Source: Parachlamydiaceae bacterium (lineage in GTDB: Bacteria > Chlamydiota > Chlamydiia > Chlamydiales > Parachlamydiaceae). Taken from it: a stretch of DNA of 13,211 bases. The notes below the pieces were generated by a model. The model made no database searches, had not been told where the DNA came from, and worked only from the letters and a program-made list of their open reading frames with translations. A program made the translations under genes and the position numbers. The stretch lies in assembly GCA_013698165.1 (NCBI GenBank), contig JACCVN010000360.1, forward strand, positions 1-13,211, given 5' to 3'. Position 1 is the first letter of the stretch, and each line of letters begins with the position of its first letter. This document shows positions 5,131 to 13,133 of this stretch, piece after piece.

Positions 5131-7074
5131 TTAAAGTGGAACTTCATCATTTAATGTTGCAATTGAAAGTAATCCCAGAGTTTCAGCGATCCATGTTTGA
5201 TACTTTAAATCAGTAAGCTCATATTTTTCCAGGAGTAGGGTACAATTACGTGTGAAGTCAGGATGCGGGGCAGCATTTTCAGAATTAATGAGTTCACTGA
5301 GGTTTTCATCGATAGCCATCAAAGCATTGTGGCGCTCTAAAGATAACTCAGGGATCAAATAATCAAGGGGATGACTTTTTTCTTTATTGCCATGGGCATC
5401 TAATCTTTTGAAAGAGCCAAAAGAATCATTCTTTGGAGTTTCCGAAGGATTCAGCGCAGCGACAGCTGAGGCATCATCGATAAGTAAATGCCCACTGCTA
5501 GCTACACCGCTTCTAAGTTGTAAGTACCCGAATAAAAACTTATGCTGCGGAGCAAAAGCCGCAAGCGCTATTTGGGCGGCAATCGCAGTTTGGAGTCCAC
5601 CAGTAGTATAAAGCACAATATTTTTAAACTTCATCAAAGCTTCAATTTGCTGCATCATGTGCGAAACATCATGCTGATTGTCCCGGGTCTCATATAGCGA
5701 AACCGCATTTTTGGTGAGAGTTTCGCCAAAATGATAGTAACGTAAAGCGTTATAAATCAAGTTTTCTGCACCTGGGCGAATGAAAGCAAGCGCTTTAGGG
5801 TTGCTAAAGCTGCCATCTTTCTGCGAGCGGTTCAATTGTTCAAAAGTGATCAACTCACCTTTACCCACAAGATAAGCAATTTCGCCACTGTTGCTACTAT
5901 CTAATGTCGGATCAATGAGAAGCCTATTGAGAGTTTTTAAATCCTTGGTCTTTCTAAGTTCCATGATGTTCGAATCAACGATAATCGCAGATTTTGGCAC
6001 AAGGGTTTGCAAGAGGCTGGCGTTTGGCTGTGCGATGACCAGAAAATGAGCCAAGTCATTGCTCGTATAAATGCGCAAAATATAAGAAGTTCCGTGGAAC
6101 TGTCCATGTGAATCAATATTTGCTAAAGGTTTGTATCTATTGGCGAGCACAGCAGTCAAATTATGTTTTAGGAAATCAGGGTCAGACCAGTTTTGATTTT
6201 GTGGTAAAGCTTGATTGATTTGTGCAAAATTGAGTGCCATGACCACATCGGCAACTGCAGCAGCGACTTTTATTTCTTCCCTTTCACTTCGTTCGATCAT
6301 GCTATAGTAGAAAATCGAAAAAGCAGCTCCGCAAAAGAATAGAAGTCCGACGATAAAAGAAAATAGGGCCGTCCAGCTGATGACAAAACGGGGAGTGGCA
6401 TTCGGATTTTTTATTGGATCTCCCTCATTTTCTTCGTCTAGATCACGCAAATAATCATCCTTCAAAGATTTACGTCGAAGGTTGGGATTCTGCGGATTCA
6501 AATCGAAAGAATGGTTGTCAGTTTCTGGCAATTGAGAATGATCCTTCGGCAGTGGATTGAGACCGCTAGCCTCTCGGAGAGACGCTTCGAGCTCTTCAAC
6601 GCGCCTGAGTAGATCGTCGACATTAGGGTTAATGCGCTGCGGAATTGGAGTTGCAAGTGTTCGTAGAGCTTCAAATTCGATTGAAATTGATTGAATTTCA
6701 ATAATATCGCCATTTGAGAGAAACTTTTTTCTAAAGGGTGCGCCATTGAGTGTAGTAAAAGGGTCATTTGAAACATTAATGGCTAGATATTTATCGTCAA
6801 TCTCTTCAATGGTCACATGTTCAGGAAGTAAATTTGGTAATGGTAAGGGGAGGTCAGGCTGATGAGAAATGACCTTGCTGTTTTCTTCTGTCGGAAATTT
6901 CTTGGCTTTCGAACGTGGATTAGAGTTTTTTTCTGCGTGTAGAGGTTTTGAAACATTGCCTGGATCGCTAGGTATTTTGAAAGTATCTAGTAGAGTGCTT
7001 CCAATAGCAATTCTGTTTTTTTCAAAAACGTAGCTAACAGGTTGAGTTTTAGGTGTTAAAGTAAGCTTTATCAT
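5131..7074 (-). CDS. Membrane protein with a split, degenerate FHA-like N-terminal domain
   Basis: No named family recognised over most of its 647 residues. Seen, counting from the ATG at 7072-7074: strands at 1-25 ending Ile-Gly-Ser, where an FHA domain has Gly-Arg; a Lys/Pro-rich insert of about 55 residues; then LLPEHVTIEEIDDKYL, TTLNGAPF and LSNGDIIEIQSISIEFE (83-135), matching the second half of an FHA fold (His86, Asn110-Gly111, Gly-Asp 122-123). The Arg and Ser that normally bind phosphothreonine are not evident. A short amphipathic LRRVEELEASLREAS stretch and an acidic linker (about 150-228) lead to one transmembrane helix (230-257), followed by about 390 residues that I cannot place. 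Cytosolic FHA, single helix and large exterior domain is a topology shared with type III secretion SctD/YscD inner-ring proteins, but I see no clear ring-building repeats. The frame extends to a TTG at 7126-7128, but a candidate promoter there favours the ATG. It lies between hisS and uhpC, adjacent in Chlamydia. Confidence 0.7.
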   Translation of the reverse strand: MIKLTLTPKTQPVSYVFEKNRIAIGSTLLDTFKIPSDPGNVSKPLHAEKNSNPRSKAKKFPTEENSKVISHQPDLPLPLPNLLPEHVTIEEIDDKYLAINVSNDPFTTLNGAPFRKKFLSNGDIIEIQSISIEFEALRTLATPIPQRINPNVDDLLRRVEELEASLREASGLNPLPKDHSQLPETDNHSFDLNPQNPNLRRKSLKDDYLRDLDEENEGDPIKNPNATPRFVISWTALFSFIVGLLFFCGAAFSIFYYSMIERSEREEIKVAAAVADVVMALNFAQINQALPQNQNWSDPDFLKHNLTAVLANRYKPLANIDSHGQFHGTSYILRIYTSNDLAHFLVIAQPNASLLQTLVPKSAIIVDSNIMELRKTKDLKTLNRLLIDPTLDSSNSGEIAYLVGKGELITFEQLNRSQKDGSFSNPKALAFIRPGAENLIYNALRYYHFGETLTKNAVSLYETRDNQHDVSHMMQQIEALMKFKNIVLYTTGGLQTAIAAQIALAAFAPQHKFLFGYLQLRSGVASSGHLLIDDASAVAALNPSETPKNDSFGSFKRLDAHGNKEKSHPLDYLIPELSLERHNALMAIDENLSELINSENAAPHPDFTRNCTLLLEKYELTDLKYQTWIAETLGLLSIATLNDEVPL

Positions 7075-7118
7075 AACCGTAAATTTTTTTTCTCCGACAA
7101 CATTGATTTCTGGCTGCT

Positions 7119-7147
7119 GTTCTATCAAATCTAGACTGAACAGTCAA
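7119..7147 (-). promoter_or_regulatory. Candidate promoter for the FHA-like gene, overlapped by a palindrome
   Basis: On the minus strand TTGACT (7147-7142, one mismatch to consensus) is followed by 17 bases and TAGAAC (7124-7119, two mismatches). The predicted start near 7112 leaves a leader of about 38 bases before the ATG at 7074 and lies downstream of the alternative TTG start, which argues against that start. The -35 box overlaps the palindrome GACTG-AA-CAGTC (7134-7145), a possible operator. Prediction only. Confidence 0.4.
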
Positions 7148-7179
7148 TAAAAGAGAAAAATTTGATAGAATATTATTCG

Positions 7180-7208
7180 TTGGAAGTTTTTCGCTTGAAC
7201 TGCATAAG
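7180..7208 (+). promoter_or_regulatory. Weak candidate promoter for uhpC-dnaE
   Basis: TTGGAA (7180-7185), 17 bases, then CATAAG (7203-7208), each with two mismatches to the sigma-70 hexamers. It would give a leader of about 42 bases carrying GGAGAA (7245-7250) before the GTG start of uhpC. This is the best-spaced match I found in the divergent intergenic region, but the support is weak. Confidence 0.22.
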
Positions 7209-7256
7209 CAGAAACGTGCACAATCTGAGAGATTATCCCATTATGGAGAATTTTTA

Positions 7257-8606
7257 GTGTCATATTTAATAGACTTATTTAAACCAGCTCCACATCTTCC
7301 TGAAATTCAGGACCCTGCAATCGTCGATAAGAAGTATGCGTACTGGCGCGTTCGTATCCTTTATAGCATATGCATAGGTTATGCCTTTTATTATTTAACT
7401 CGTAAAAGTTTTACTTTTGCAATGCCAGGGATCATAGCAGAGCTAGGCTATGATAAGGCAGAGTTGGGCTTTTTGGGAAGTATTTTTTCAATTACATATG
7501 GAATAAGTAAATTTACCAGCGGCATGATGTCTGATCGATCCAATCCCCGTTATTTTATGGCTCTCGGGCTAATTCTTACTGGGGTCGCCAATTTATTATT
7601 TGGTTTGAGTTCTTCATTATTCCTTTTTGCGGTTTTCTGGGGCATGAATGGCTGGTTTCAAGGTTTTGGAGCGCCTCCATGCGTTCGTTTCCTGACGCAG
7701 TGGTATTCGCACGGTGAACGGGGCTCTTGGTGGTCAACTTGGGCGGTATCTCATAATGTTGGTGCCTTTTTGACACCTTGGATTGTTGGCTATTCCATGC
7801 AGCATTGGGGATGGCGCTATGGGGTCTATGTCCCGGGAATTATATGCATTTTTGGAGGATTGTTCCTCATCAACCGCCTGCGAGATTCCCCCCAATCGAT
7901 GGGGTTGCCTGCGATTTCCAAGTACCGCAATGACTATGGTGATGTCGCTAGCGTAAGTTCTGAAGAGGATCAAAAACATTCGGCATTGCGGGTGCTCGTG
8001 GATGCAGTCCTTACGAACAAATATATCTGGATGCTATCCGTTGCTTATTTTTTTATTTATGTAGTACGCATGGGCGTCGGTGATTGGACAGCTCTTTATT
8101 TGTTGGAAACCAAAGGCTATAGCACTATTGGGGCCAATGGAACAGCGTCTCTTTTTGAGGTCGGTGGATTTTTCGGAATATTGTTTGCCGGGTGGTCATC
8201 TGACCGATTGTTTGGTGCGCGCAGGGCACCTATCAATATTCTATTTTCTGTCGCGATACTATTGGCAATTTTTTTCTTTTGGTATGTGCCGGAAGGTTAT
8301 CCGATGCTTGATTCCATTGCGGTCTTTGGCTTAGGGTTTTCAGTTTTTGGACCCCAGATGTTGATTGGTGTAGCCGCTGCTGAGCTAGTACATCAAGAAG
8401 CTGTAGCGACTTCCAACGGATTTATTAGCTTAATGGCTTATTTGGGTGCTGCAGTAGCGGGGTATCCTCTAGGGAAAATTACTCAGGTCTATGGATGGTA
8501 TGGGTTTTTTGTTTCTTTAGTGATTTCAGGCATATTGACATTCCTTATATTGTTGCCGATGTGGAATTTAGCTGAATCAAAGATTGAAAGTCAGAAGCAA
8601 GGGTAA
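7257..8606 (+). CDS. uhpC: Hexose-phosphate:phosphate antiporter, UhpC/GlpT-type MFS transporter
   Basis: Major facilitator superfamily organophosphate:Pi antiporter, 449 residues with about 12 hydrophobic segments and a longer central loop (about 208-250) between the two six-helix halves. Seen: YYLTRKSFTFAMP in helix 1, with Arg49 matching the first essential arginine of UhpT/GlpT; the family signature RG-x5-W-x3-HN-x-G (Arg155, Gly156, Trp162, His166, Asn167, Gly169); and YVVRMGVGDW, with Arg271 matching the second essential arginine (UhpT Arg275 type). These arginines bind the phosphate of the substrate. Family knowledge: the chlamydial UhpC homologue imports glucose 6-phosphate from the host in exchange for phosphate, giving carbon for glycogen and glycolysis. 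The E. coli paralogue of the same name is a sensor, but no uhpA/uhpB is present here, which favours transport. The GTG start is preceded by GGAGAA with 6-8 bases spacing. dnaE follows after 3 bases, indicating one transcript. Confidence 0.9.
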   Translation: MSYLIDLFKPAPHLPEIQDPAIVDKKYAYWRVRILYSICIGYAFYYLTRKSFTFAMPGIIAELGYDKAELGFLGSIFSITYGISKFTSGMMSDRSNPRYFMALGLILTGVANLLFGLSSSLFLFAVFWGMNGWFQGFGAPPCVRFLTQWYSHGERGSWWSTWAVSHNVGAFLTPWIVGYSMQHWGWRYGVYVPGIICIFGGLFLINRLRDSPQSMGLPAISKYRNDYGDVASVSSEEDQKHSALRVLVDAVLTNKYIWMLSVAYFFIYVVRMGVGDWTALYLLETKGYSTIGANGTASLFEVGGFFGILFAGWSSDRLFGARRAPINILFSVAILLAIFFFWYVPEGYPMLDSIAVFGLGFSVFGPQMLIGVAAAELVHQEAVATSNGFISLMAYLGAAVAGYPLGKITQVYGWYGFFVSLVISGILTFLILLPMWNLAESKIESQKQG

Positions 8607-8609
8607 TCA

Positions 8610-11600
8610 ATGGGCTGGGTACCTCTGCATGTCCATTCACAATATTCAATCTTAGATGCATCTGCTCCTATCGATGATATTGTCAACTGCGCAGCGAAGT
8701 TTGGAATGCCTGCTGTTGCATTGACAGATCACGGCAATCTATATGGCGCTGTCGAATTCTTTAAATCTTGTAAGAAAGCTAAAATCAAACCTATTATTGG
8801 ATGCGAAGTCTATGTTGCTCCGGGTTCTCGACTCGATAAGAAAAAAGAGATGGGTGTCCGTCCAAGTTATCATCTGACCTTGTTGGCGAAAAATTCTAAG
8901 GGTTATCACAATCTCTGCAAGCTTTCATCAAAAGGCTTTTTGGAAGGATTTTATTATAATCCACGCATTGACGAGGCTCTTTTAGAAGAGTATTCAGAGG
9001 GGTTGATCTGCCTGTCCGGTTGCTTAAACGGTAAAGTTGCTCATGAAGTTCTCAATGGCACGCCTGAGAAATTGCTTTCTACAATCAAGTGGTATCAAGG
9101 TGTTTTTGGTGGCGATTATTATCTTGAGCTGATGCGGCATCCGATGACCGAGGAGGAATTGCATGCCGATGGCATGTATCAGGAAACTTGGCTGTTACAG
9201 CAGTATCAGGACCGTATTTCAAAGCAGGATAAAGTCAATGCACTACTTTATCAAATCTCAAAAGAACATAACATCCCAGTCGTCGCTACAAATGACAGCC
9301 ATTATATCGAACGGGCAGATTGGCGTGCGCATGAGATTCTGATCAATGTGCAATCCGGAGAGCCCTGTGAAATTGTGGAGAAGGATTCTTATGGCAATCC
9401 AAAGTTCCGTAAGCCTAATCCAAAGCGATCGACATATTCATCTCATGCCTATGACTTTAAGTCGCCGGCGCAAATGGAAGCCCTTTTTTCTGATATGCCC
9501 GAGGCAATCACTAATACACTTCTGGTCGCAGAAAAGTGTTCTTTAGAACTCGATTTTAAAACCAAACATTACCCAATTTATCTGCCGCCGACATTACCCA
9601 AAGAGCACACGAAAGAAGAGCAAGCTGAAGCTGTAAAAAATTACCTTTGGCGTCTATGTGAAGAGGGGATTGGAAAACGTTATACACCGGAAAGACTTGC
9701 CAAAGTCAAAGAAATTTATAATGGCGAAGATCCCATAAAGATTGTACGCGATCGATTGGTCTATGAGATGGACGTTATCGTTCCTAAAGGAATGGCTGAC
9801 TATCTATTGATAGTTTGGGATTTCATCCATTGGGCAAAAAACAATGGAATTCCTGTAGGCCCTGGACGTGGTTCAGGAGCAGGTTCGATAGTCCTTTATC
9901 TTATCGGTGTTACAGATATTGAACCTTTGCGCTTCCATCTTTTTTTTGAGCGATTTATTAATCCTGAGCGATTGTCCTATCCCGACATCGACGTAGATAT
10001 TTGCATGGAACGTCGAGGCGATGTCATCCAGTACACTCTTGCAAAATATGGCAAGGAAAATGTGGCGCAGATAATCACTTTTGGAACGATGAAAGCAAAA
10101 ATGGCGATCAAAGATGTTGGCAGAGTTTTGGATGTTCCTCTGTCGAAAGTCAATGCCATCGCAAAACTTGTCCCTGACGATCTCAATATTACTCTTTCAA
10201 AAGCATTGGAAAAGGATCAGGACCTGCAGTCTGTCTACAATGAAGATGAGGAATCTCGACGTATTCTTGACATAGGCTTGAAACTAGAAGGTTCGATTCG
10301 TAATACAGGCATCCATGCTGCCGGAATTATTATTGCCGGCGAACCATTGACAAATTACATTCCCATCAGCAACGCCAAAGATTCTGACATGCCGGTCTCT
10401 CAGTTTTCTATGAAACCTGCAGAGCTTGTCGGAATGTTGAAGGTCGACTTTTTAGGGTTGAAGACATTGACGGCCATTCAGATGGCTGTCGACTCTATAA
10501 AAATCCGCCATGGGGTTTCCATTGATTGGGTTGATCTGCCTCTCGATGATAAACCGACATTTGATCTGCTGAATCAAGGCCTTACTTTAGGAATATTCCA
10601 ATTGGAATCCGGCGGTATGCAGGATCTTGCCCGCAATTTGCATTTGGATAAATTTGAAGAGATCATTGCTGTGGGCGCACTGTACAGGCCAGGTCCGATG
10701 GATATGATCCCTTCATTTATCAATCGTAAGCATGGTCGTGAGCCTATTGAATATGACCACCCATGGATGAGTGATATCCTGAATGAAACTTATGGGATCA
10801 TGGTTTATCAAGAGCAGGTGATGCAGATCGCAAGCAAGCTTGCAAAATATTCACTCGGCGAAGGCGATGTGCTTCGCAGGGCGATGGGTAAAAAAGATAT
10901 GCAGCAAATGGCCCAAGAGCGAGAGAAATTTCGGCGAGGGGCCTCAGAAAATGGCATCGAAGAAGAAACCTCAATGCGCATTTTCGATAAAATGGAAAAA
11001 TTTGCCGCCTATGGGTTTAACAAATCGCATGCTGCAGCCTATGGTTACCTTTCTTATGTGACAGCTTATCTAAAGGCTAATTATTCAAAAGAGTGGATGG
11101 CCGCTCTGATGACATGCGATAGCTCAGACCTTACCAAAGTGGCAAAGTTCATTCGCGAATGCCATGCCATGGATATTGCGATGCTGGCGCCTGATATCAA
11201 TGAAGCCGGCACCACGTTTATGGCTACCTCAAAGGGGATCCGTTTTGCCATTTCGGGCATTAAAGGCATCGGAACAGGAGTTGTGGAAGCAATCATCCAA
11301 GAGCGCGCCCGCAAAGGGCCTTTTACTGATCTGTACCAATTTTTTAAACGTATCGATACTAAGCGCGTAGGTAAAAAAGCTGTGGAAGGGCTAGTAGAAG
11401 CTGGGTGCTTTGACTTTACAGGCTGGTCCCGCGATGCCTTGCGCGAAAGCATTGATGCGATGTATGATTCCGCCTCAAAAGAGCAAGCAGACAATGCCAA
11501 AGGCTTTATGTCTCTATTTGCTGTGGCCGGCGAAGATGCCAATGCGGGCCGTTTTGCTAAGCCCCCGGAGGTCAGACGCAAAACAACTAAGCAAGAAGCA

Positions 11601-12380
11601 TTATTTAAGGAGAAAACCCTTTTAGGATTTTTCTTGGGTGGACACCCTTTGGAAGATTATAAACAAGTACTGCATAGACTTTCATGTGTTTCGCTAGTCG
11701 ATATTCAGGATATGCCCCATGATGCTGTCTGCCGAGCAGCTTTTCTGGTTGAAGGGGTACAAGTGCGCACCTCTTCAAAATCTCAGAAAAAGTTTGCCAT
11801 CTTGACAATCAGTGATGGCATGGAAAATTATGAACTGCCAATCTGGCCTGAGCTCTATGAGGAAAAATCGGAGCTCTTACGCGATAATGCTGTGCTTTTT
11901 GGAGTATTACAGGTCGATAAGAAAGAAGAAAGCTTGCGTCTTTCTTGTAAATGGATGGCGGATCTTTCACAAGTTAATGAGGCATTGGCGGAAGAATGCG
12001 ATCAAGCTTTTGATAAGGCCAAGCATCAGGTTCAACGTTTTGCCGCTATGCGCAGTAAACCTGGTTATAAGGAAAAGGGAAAAATGGAAAATGAATCTCC
12101 AAACGGCGCCCCAGCCAAAAGCTCTTTTAGCGCGGTCTCTGCAGCCCAAAAAGTCTTTCTGAAGATTAACGCTGACACTTTGCGCATAAGTCATATTATC
12201 GCGATAAAGAAAATCTTCACAGAACACCGTGGAACAATGCCTGTGCAAATGGATTTTGAAGGTGAAGGTCGGTCGATTGCTTCTATAAATATCGGCGTCA
12301 AATGGGGTGTCGACTTTAACGCCAATCTAGAAAAAGCCCTTCGCGAACTCCCTTCTATTCTATCAGCTTCCAAATCCTAA
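8610..12380 (+). CDS. dnaE: DNA polymerase III subunit alpha
   Basis: Catalytic subunit of the replicative DNA polymerase (C-family), 1256 residues, near the chlamydial length. Seen in order: PHP domain (1-280) with a full set of metal ligands in the Thermus pattern (His7, His9, Asp16, His41, Glu66, His88, Cys138, Asp229, His231); palm with GPGRGSGAGS (417-426) and PDIDVDICMERR, whose Asp459 and Asp461 are the catalytic pair, plus KVDFLGLKTL with Asp613; fingers including the GIFQLESGGM and YRPGPMDMIP segments; helix-hairpin-helix region (near residues 880-900, GIKGIGTGVVEAI); a degenerate beta-clamp motif FMSLF near residue 968; OB fold (about 1038-1113); and a C-terminal domain. It starts with an ATG 3 bases after the uhpC stop, with AAGGG before it, so it is probably translationally coupled. 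Its last 18 bases overlap the 3' end of the convergent AlkB-like gene. Confidence 0.97.
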   Translation: MGWVPLHVHSQYSILDASAPIDDIVNCAAKFGMPAVALTDHGNLYGAVEFFKSCKKAKIKPIIGCEVYVAPGSRLDKKKEMGVRPSYHLTLLAKNSKGYHNLCKLSSKGFLEGFYYNPRIDEALLEEYSEGLICLSGCLNGKVAHEVLNGTPEKLLSTIKWYQGVFGGDYYLELMRHPMTEEELHADGMYQETWLLQQYQDRISKQDKVNALLYQISKEHNIPVVATNDSHYIERADWRAHEILINVQSGEPCEIVEKDSYGNPKFRKPNPKRSTYSSHAYDFKSPAQMEALFSDMPEAITNTLLVAEKCSLELDFKTKHYPIYLPPTLPKEHTKEEQAEAVKNYLWRLCEEGIGKRYTPERLAKVKEIYNGEDPIKIVRDRLVYEMDVIVPKGMADYLLIVWDFIHWAKNNGIPVGPGRGSGAGSIVLYLIGVTDIEPLRFHLFFERFINPERLSYPDIDVDICMERRGDVIQYTLAKYGKENVAQIITFGTMKAKMAIKDVGRVLDVPLSKVNAIAKLVPDDLNITLSKALEKDQDLQSVYNEDEESRRILDIGLKLEGSIRNTGIHAAGIIIAGEPLTNYIPISNAKDSDMPVSQFSMKPAELVGMLKVDFLGLKTLTAIQMAVDSIKIRHGVSIDWVDLPLDDKPTFDLLNQGLTLGIFQLESGGMQDLARNLHLDKFEEIIAVGALYRPGPMDMIPSFINRKHGREPIEYDHPWMSDILNETYGIMVYQEQVMQIASKLAKYSLGEGDVLRRAMGKKDMQQMAQEREKFRRGASENGIEEETSMRIFDKMEKFAAYGFNKSHAAAYGYLSYVTAYLKANYSKEWMAALMTCDSSDLTKVAKFIRECHAMDIAMLAPDINEAGTTFMATSKGIRFAISGIKGIGTGVVEAIIQERARKGPFTDLYQFFKRIDTKRVGKKAVEGLVEAGCFDFTGWSRDALRESIDAMYDSASKEQADNAKGFMSLFAVAGEDANAGRFAKPPEVRRKTTKQEALFKEKTLLGFFLGGHPLEDYKQVLHRLSCVSLVDIQDMPHDAVCRAAFLVEGVQVRTSSKSQKKFAILTISDGMENYELPIWPELYEEKSELLRDNAVLFGVLQVDKKEESLRLSCKWMADLSQVNEALAEECDQAFDKAKHQVQRFAAMRSKPGYKEKGKMENESPNGAPAKSSFSAVSAAQKVFLKINADTLRISHIIAIKKIFTEHRGTMPVQMDFEGEGRSIASINIGVKWGVDFNANLEKALRELPSILSASKS

Positions 12381-13082
12381 TGTAGAGTCTTTAACAATGA
12401 CTCTTCTAAAAGTCATAGAGATCCTTTCTCGCTCAATTGGCAAAAGGCCGTGTTTCCACTCATTTCTCAAAGAGTCTTGAAACATGAAAGCTGTACCGGG
12501 TTTCTCATCAAGATAAAAGCGACTTTTTTCACCTTCAGTTGGATTTTCAAAGAAAAGATTTTGTAGGGTATCAGGTTCTACTATTAGTCCGATAATTGAC
12601 TCTCCAAAATAGTATTTACGGTTTGAACTTTTATTTGCCCATTCAAAATTTCGATCTATGTGAGGTGCAATCCCATTTCCAAATTTATAGATCGAAATAA
12701 TACAGTTATCATAGGATTCCGCAGATATGTCTTCGTTGATTTGGCTCTTAAAGTGCTCAAACAACTGGTCACGTATTTCCCCAATAAAGCCAGGAATCGG
12801 TCTCTCGAAAAGGCTCCCTTCTTCAAGAGCAGGAAAGACTTTACCAAAGTCAATCGTTTCTCTGTAATATTTCGCGTCAGGCCATGAATGCTTAATTTCT
12901 TCGCTAAGCGTACGTATATTCTCTAGAAGAGTTTCAGGTAAATTGATCTGTGCGATAAATAAATGACTAGCATAAGAAGGGCTTTCGATGCTTTCGTGTG
13001 CCATTTTTTCTGTGATACAGGCATTGAGTGAACATACGCCTAAAACAAGATGCAATGGTACGATCCAGGATAATTTGCACAT
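12363..13082 (-). CDS. AlkB-like 2-oxoglutarate/Fe(II)-dependent dioxygenase with N-terminal signal-like segment
   Basis: Probable Fe(II)/2-oxoglutarate oxygenase of the AlkB-like superfamily, whose members oxidatively demethylate nucleic acids or proteins. Seen, counting 239 residues from the ATG at 13080-13082: IISIYKFGNGIAPHIDRN with the His141-x-Asp143 iron motif, a GESIIGLIVEPD strand, an NEWKHGL segment giving the distal His211, and ERISMTFRRV, where Arg220 and Arg226 have the six-residue spacing of the 2-oxoglutarate-binding arginines of E. coli AlkB. All four classes of active-site residue are present, so it should be active. Unusually, the first 22 residues are a Lys-containing start, a hydrophobic run and Leu-Asn-Ala-Cys, resembling a lipoprotein signal. 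The frame extends to an ATG at 13143-13145, but a strong promoter lies between the two and AAGAGG precedes the chosen start. Substrate unknown. It is convergent with dnaE and overlaps it by 18 bases. Confidence 0.78.
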   Translation of the reverse strand: MCKLSWIVPLHLVLGVCSLNACITEKMAHESIESPSYASHLFIAQINLPETLLENIRTLSEEIKHSWPDAKYYRETIDFGKVFPALEEGSLFERPIPGFIGEIRDQLFEHFKSQINEDISAESYDNCIISIYKFGNGIAPHIDRNFEWANKSSNRKYYFGESIIGLIVEPDTLQNLFFENPTEGEKSRFYLDEKPGTAFMFQDSLRNEWKHGLLPIERERISMTFRRVIVKDSTLGFGS

Positions 13083-13104
13083 AAAACCTCTTTGTTGAAG
13101 GAGG

Positions 13105-13133
13105 ATTTTATTTTCTCCGATTAAGAATATCAA
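13105..13133 (-). promoter_or_regulatory. Strong candidate promoter for the AlkB-like gene
   Basis: On the minus strand TTGATA (13133-13128) and TAAAAT (13110-13105) each differ from the sigma-70 consensus by one base and are separated by exactly 17 bases. The predicted start site near 13098 gives a leader of only about 16 bases, containing AAGAGG, before the ATG at 13082. This position decides the start codon: the upstream ATG at 13145 would not be on the transcript. Confidence 0.6.

Noticed and set aside
7075..7128. TTG start giving an 18-residue longer FHA-like protein
   Set aside because: No ribosome binding site precedes it, and the best promoter match (7119-7147) would start transcription downstream of it. 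The choice remains somewhat uncertain because the ATG also lacks a well-placed Shine-Dalgarno sequence.
11081..11581. 166-codon minus-strand open frame inside dnaE
   Set aside because: It lies fully antisense to conserved dnaE sequence, with no family resemblance, no ribosome binding site noted, and a composition typical of a shadow frame.
12384..12404. AGAGTC / GACTCT hairpin just after the dnaE stop as a dnaE terminator
   Set aside because: The stem is only 6 bp and AT-leaning with a 9-base loop, no U tract follows, and it lies within the coding end of the convergent gene.
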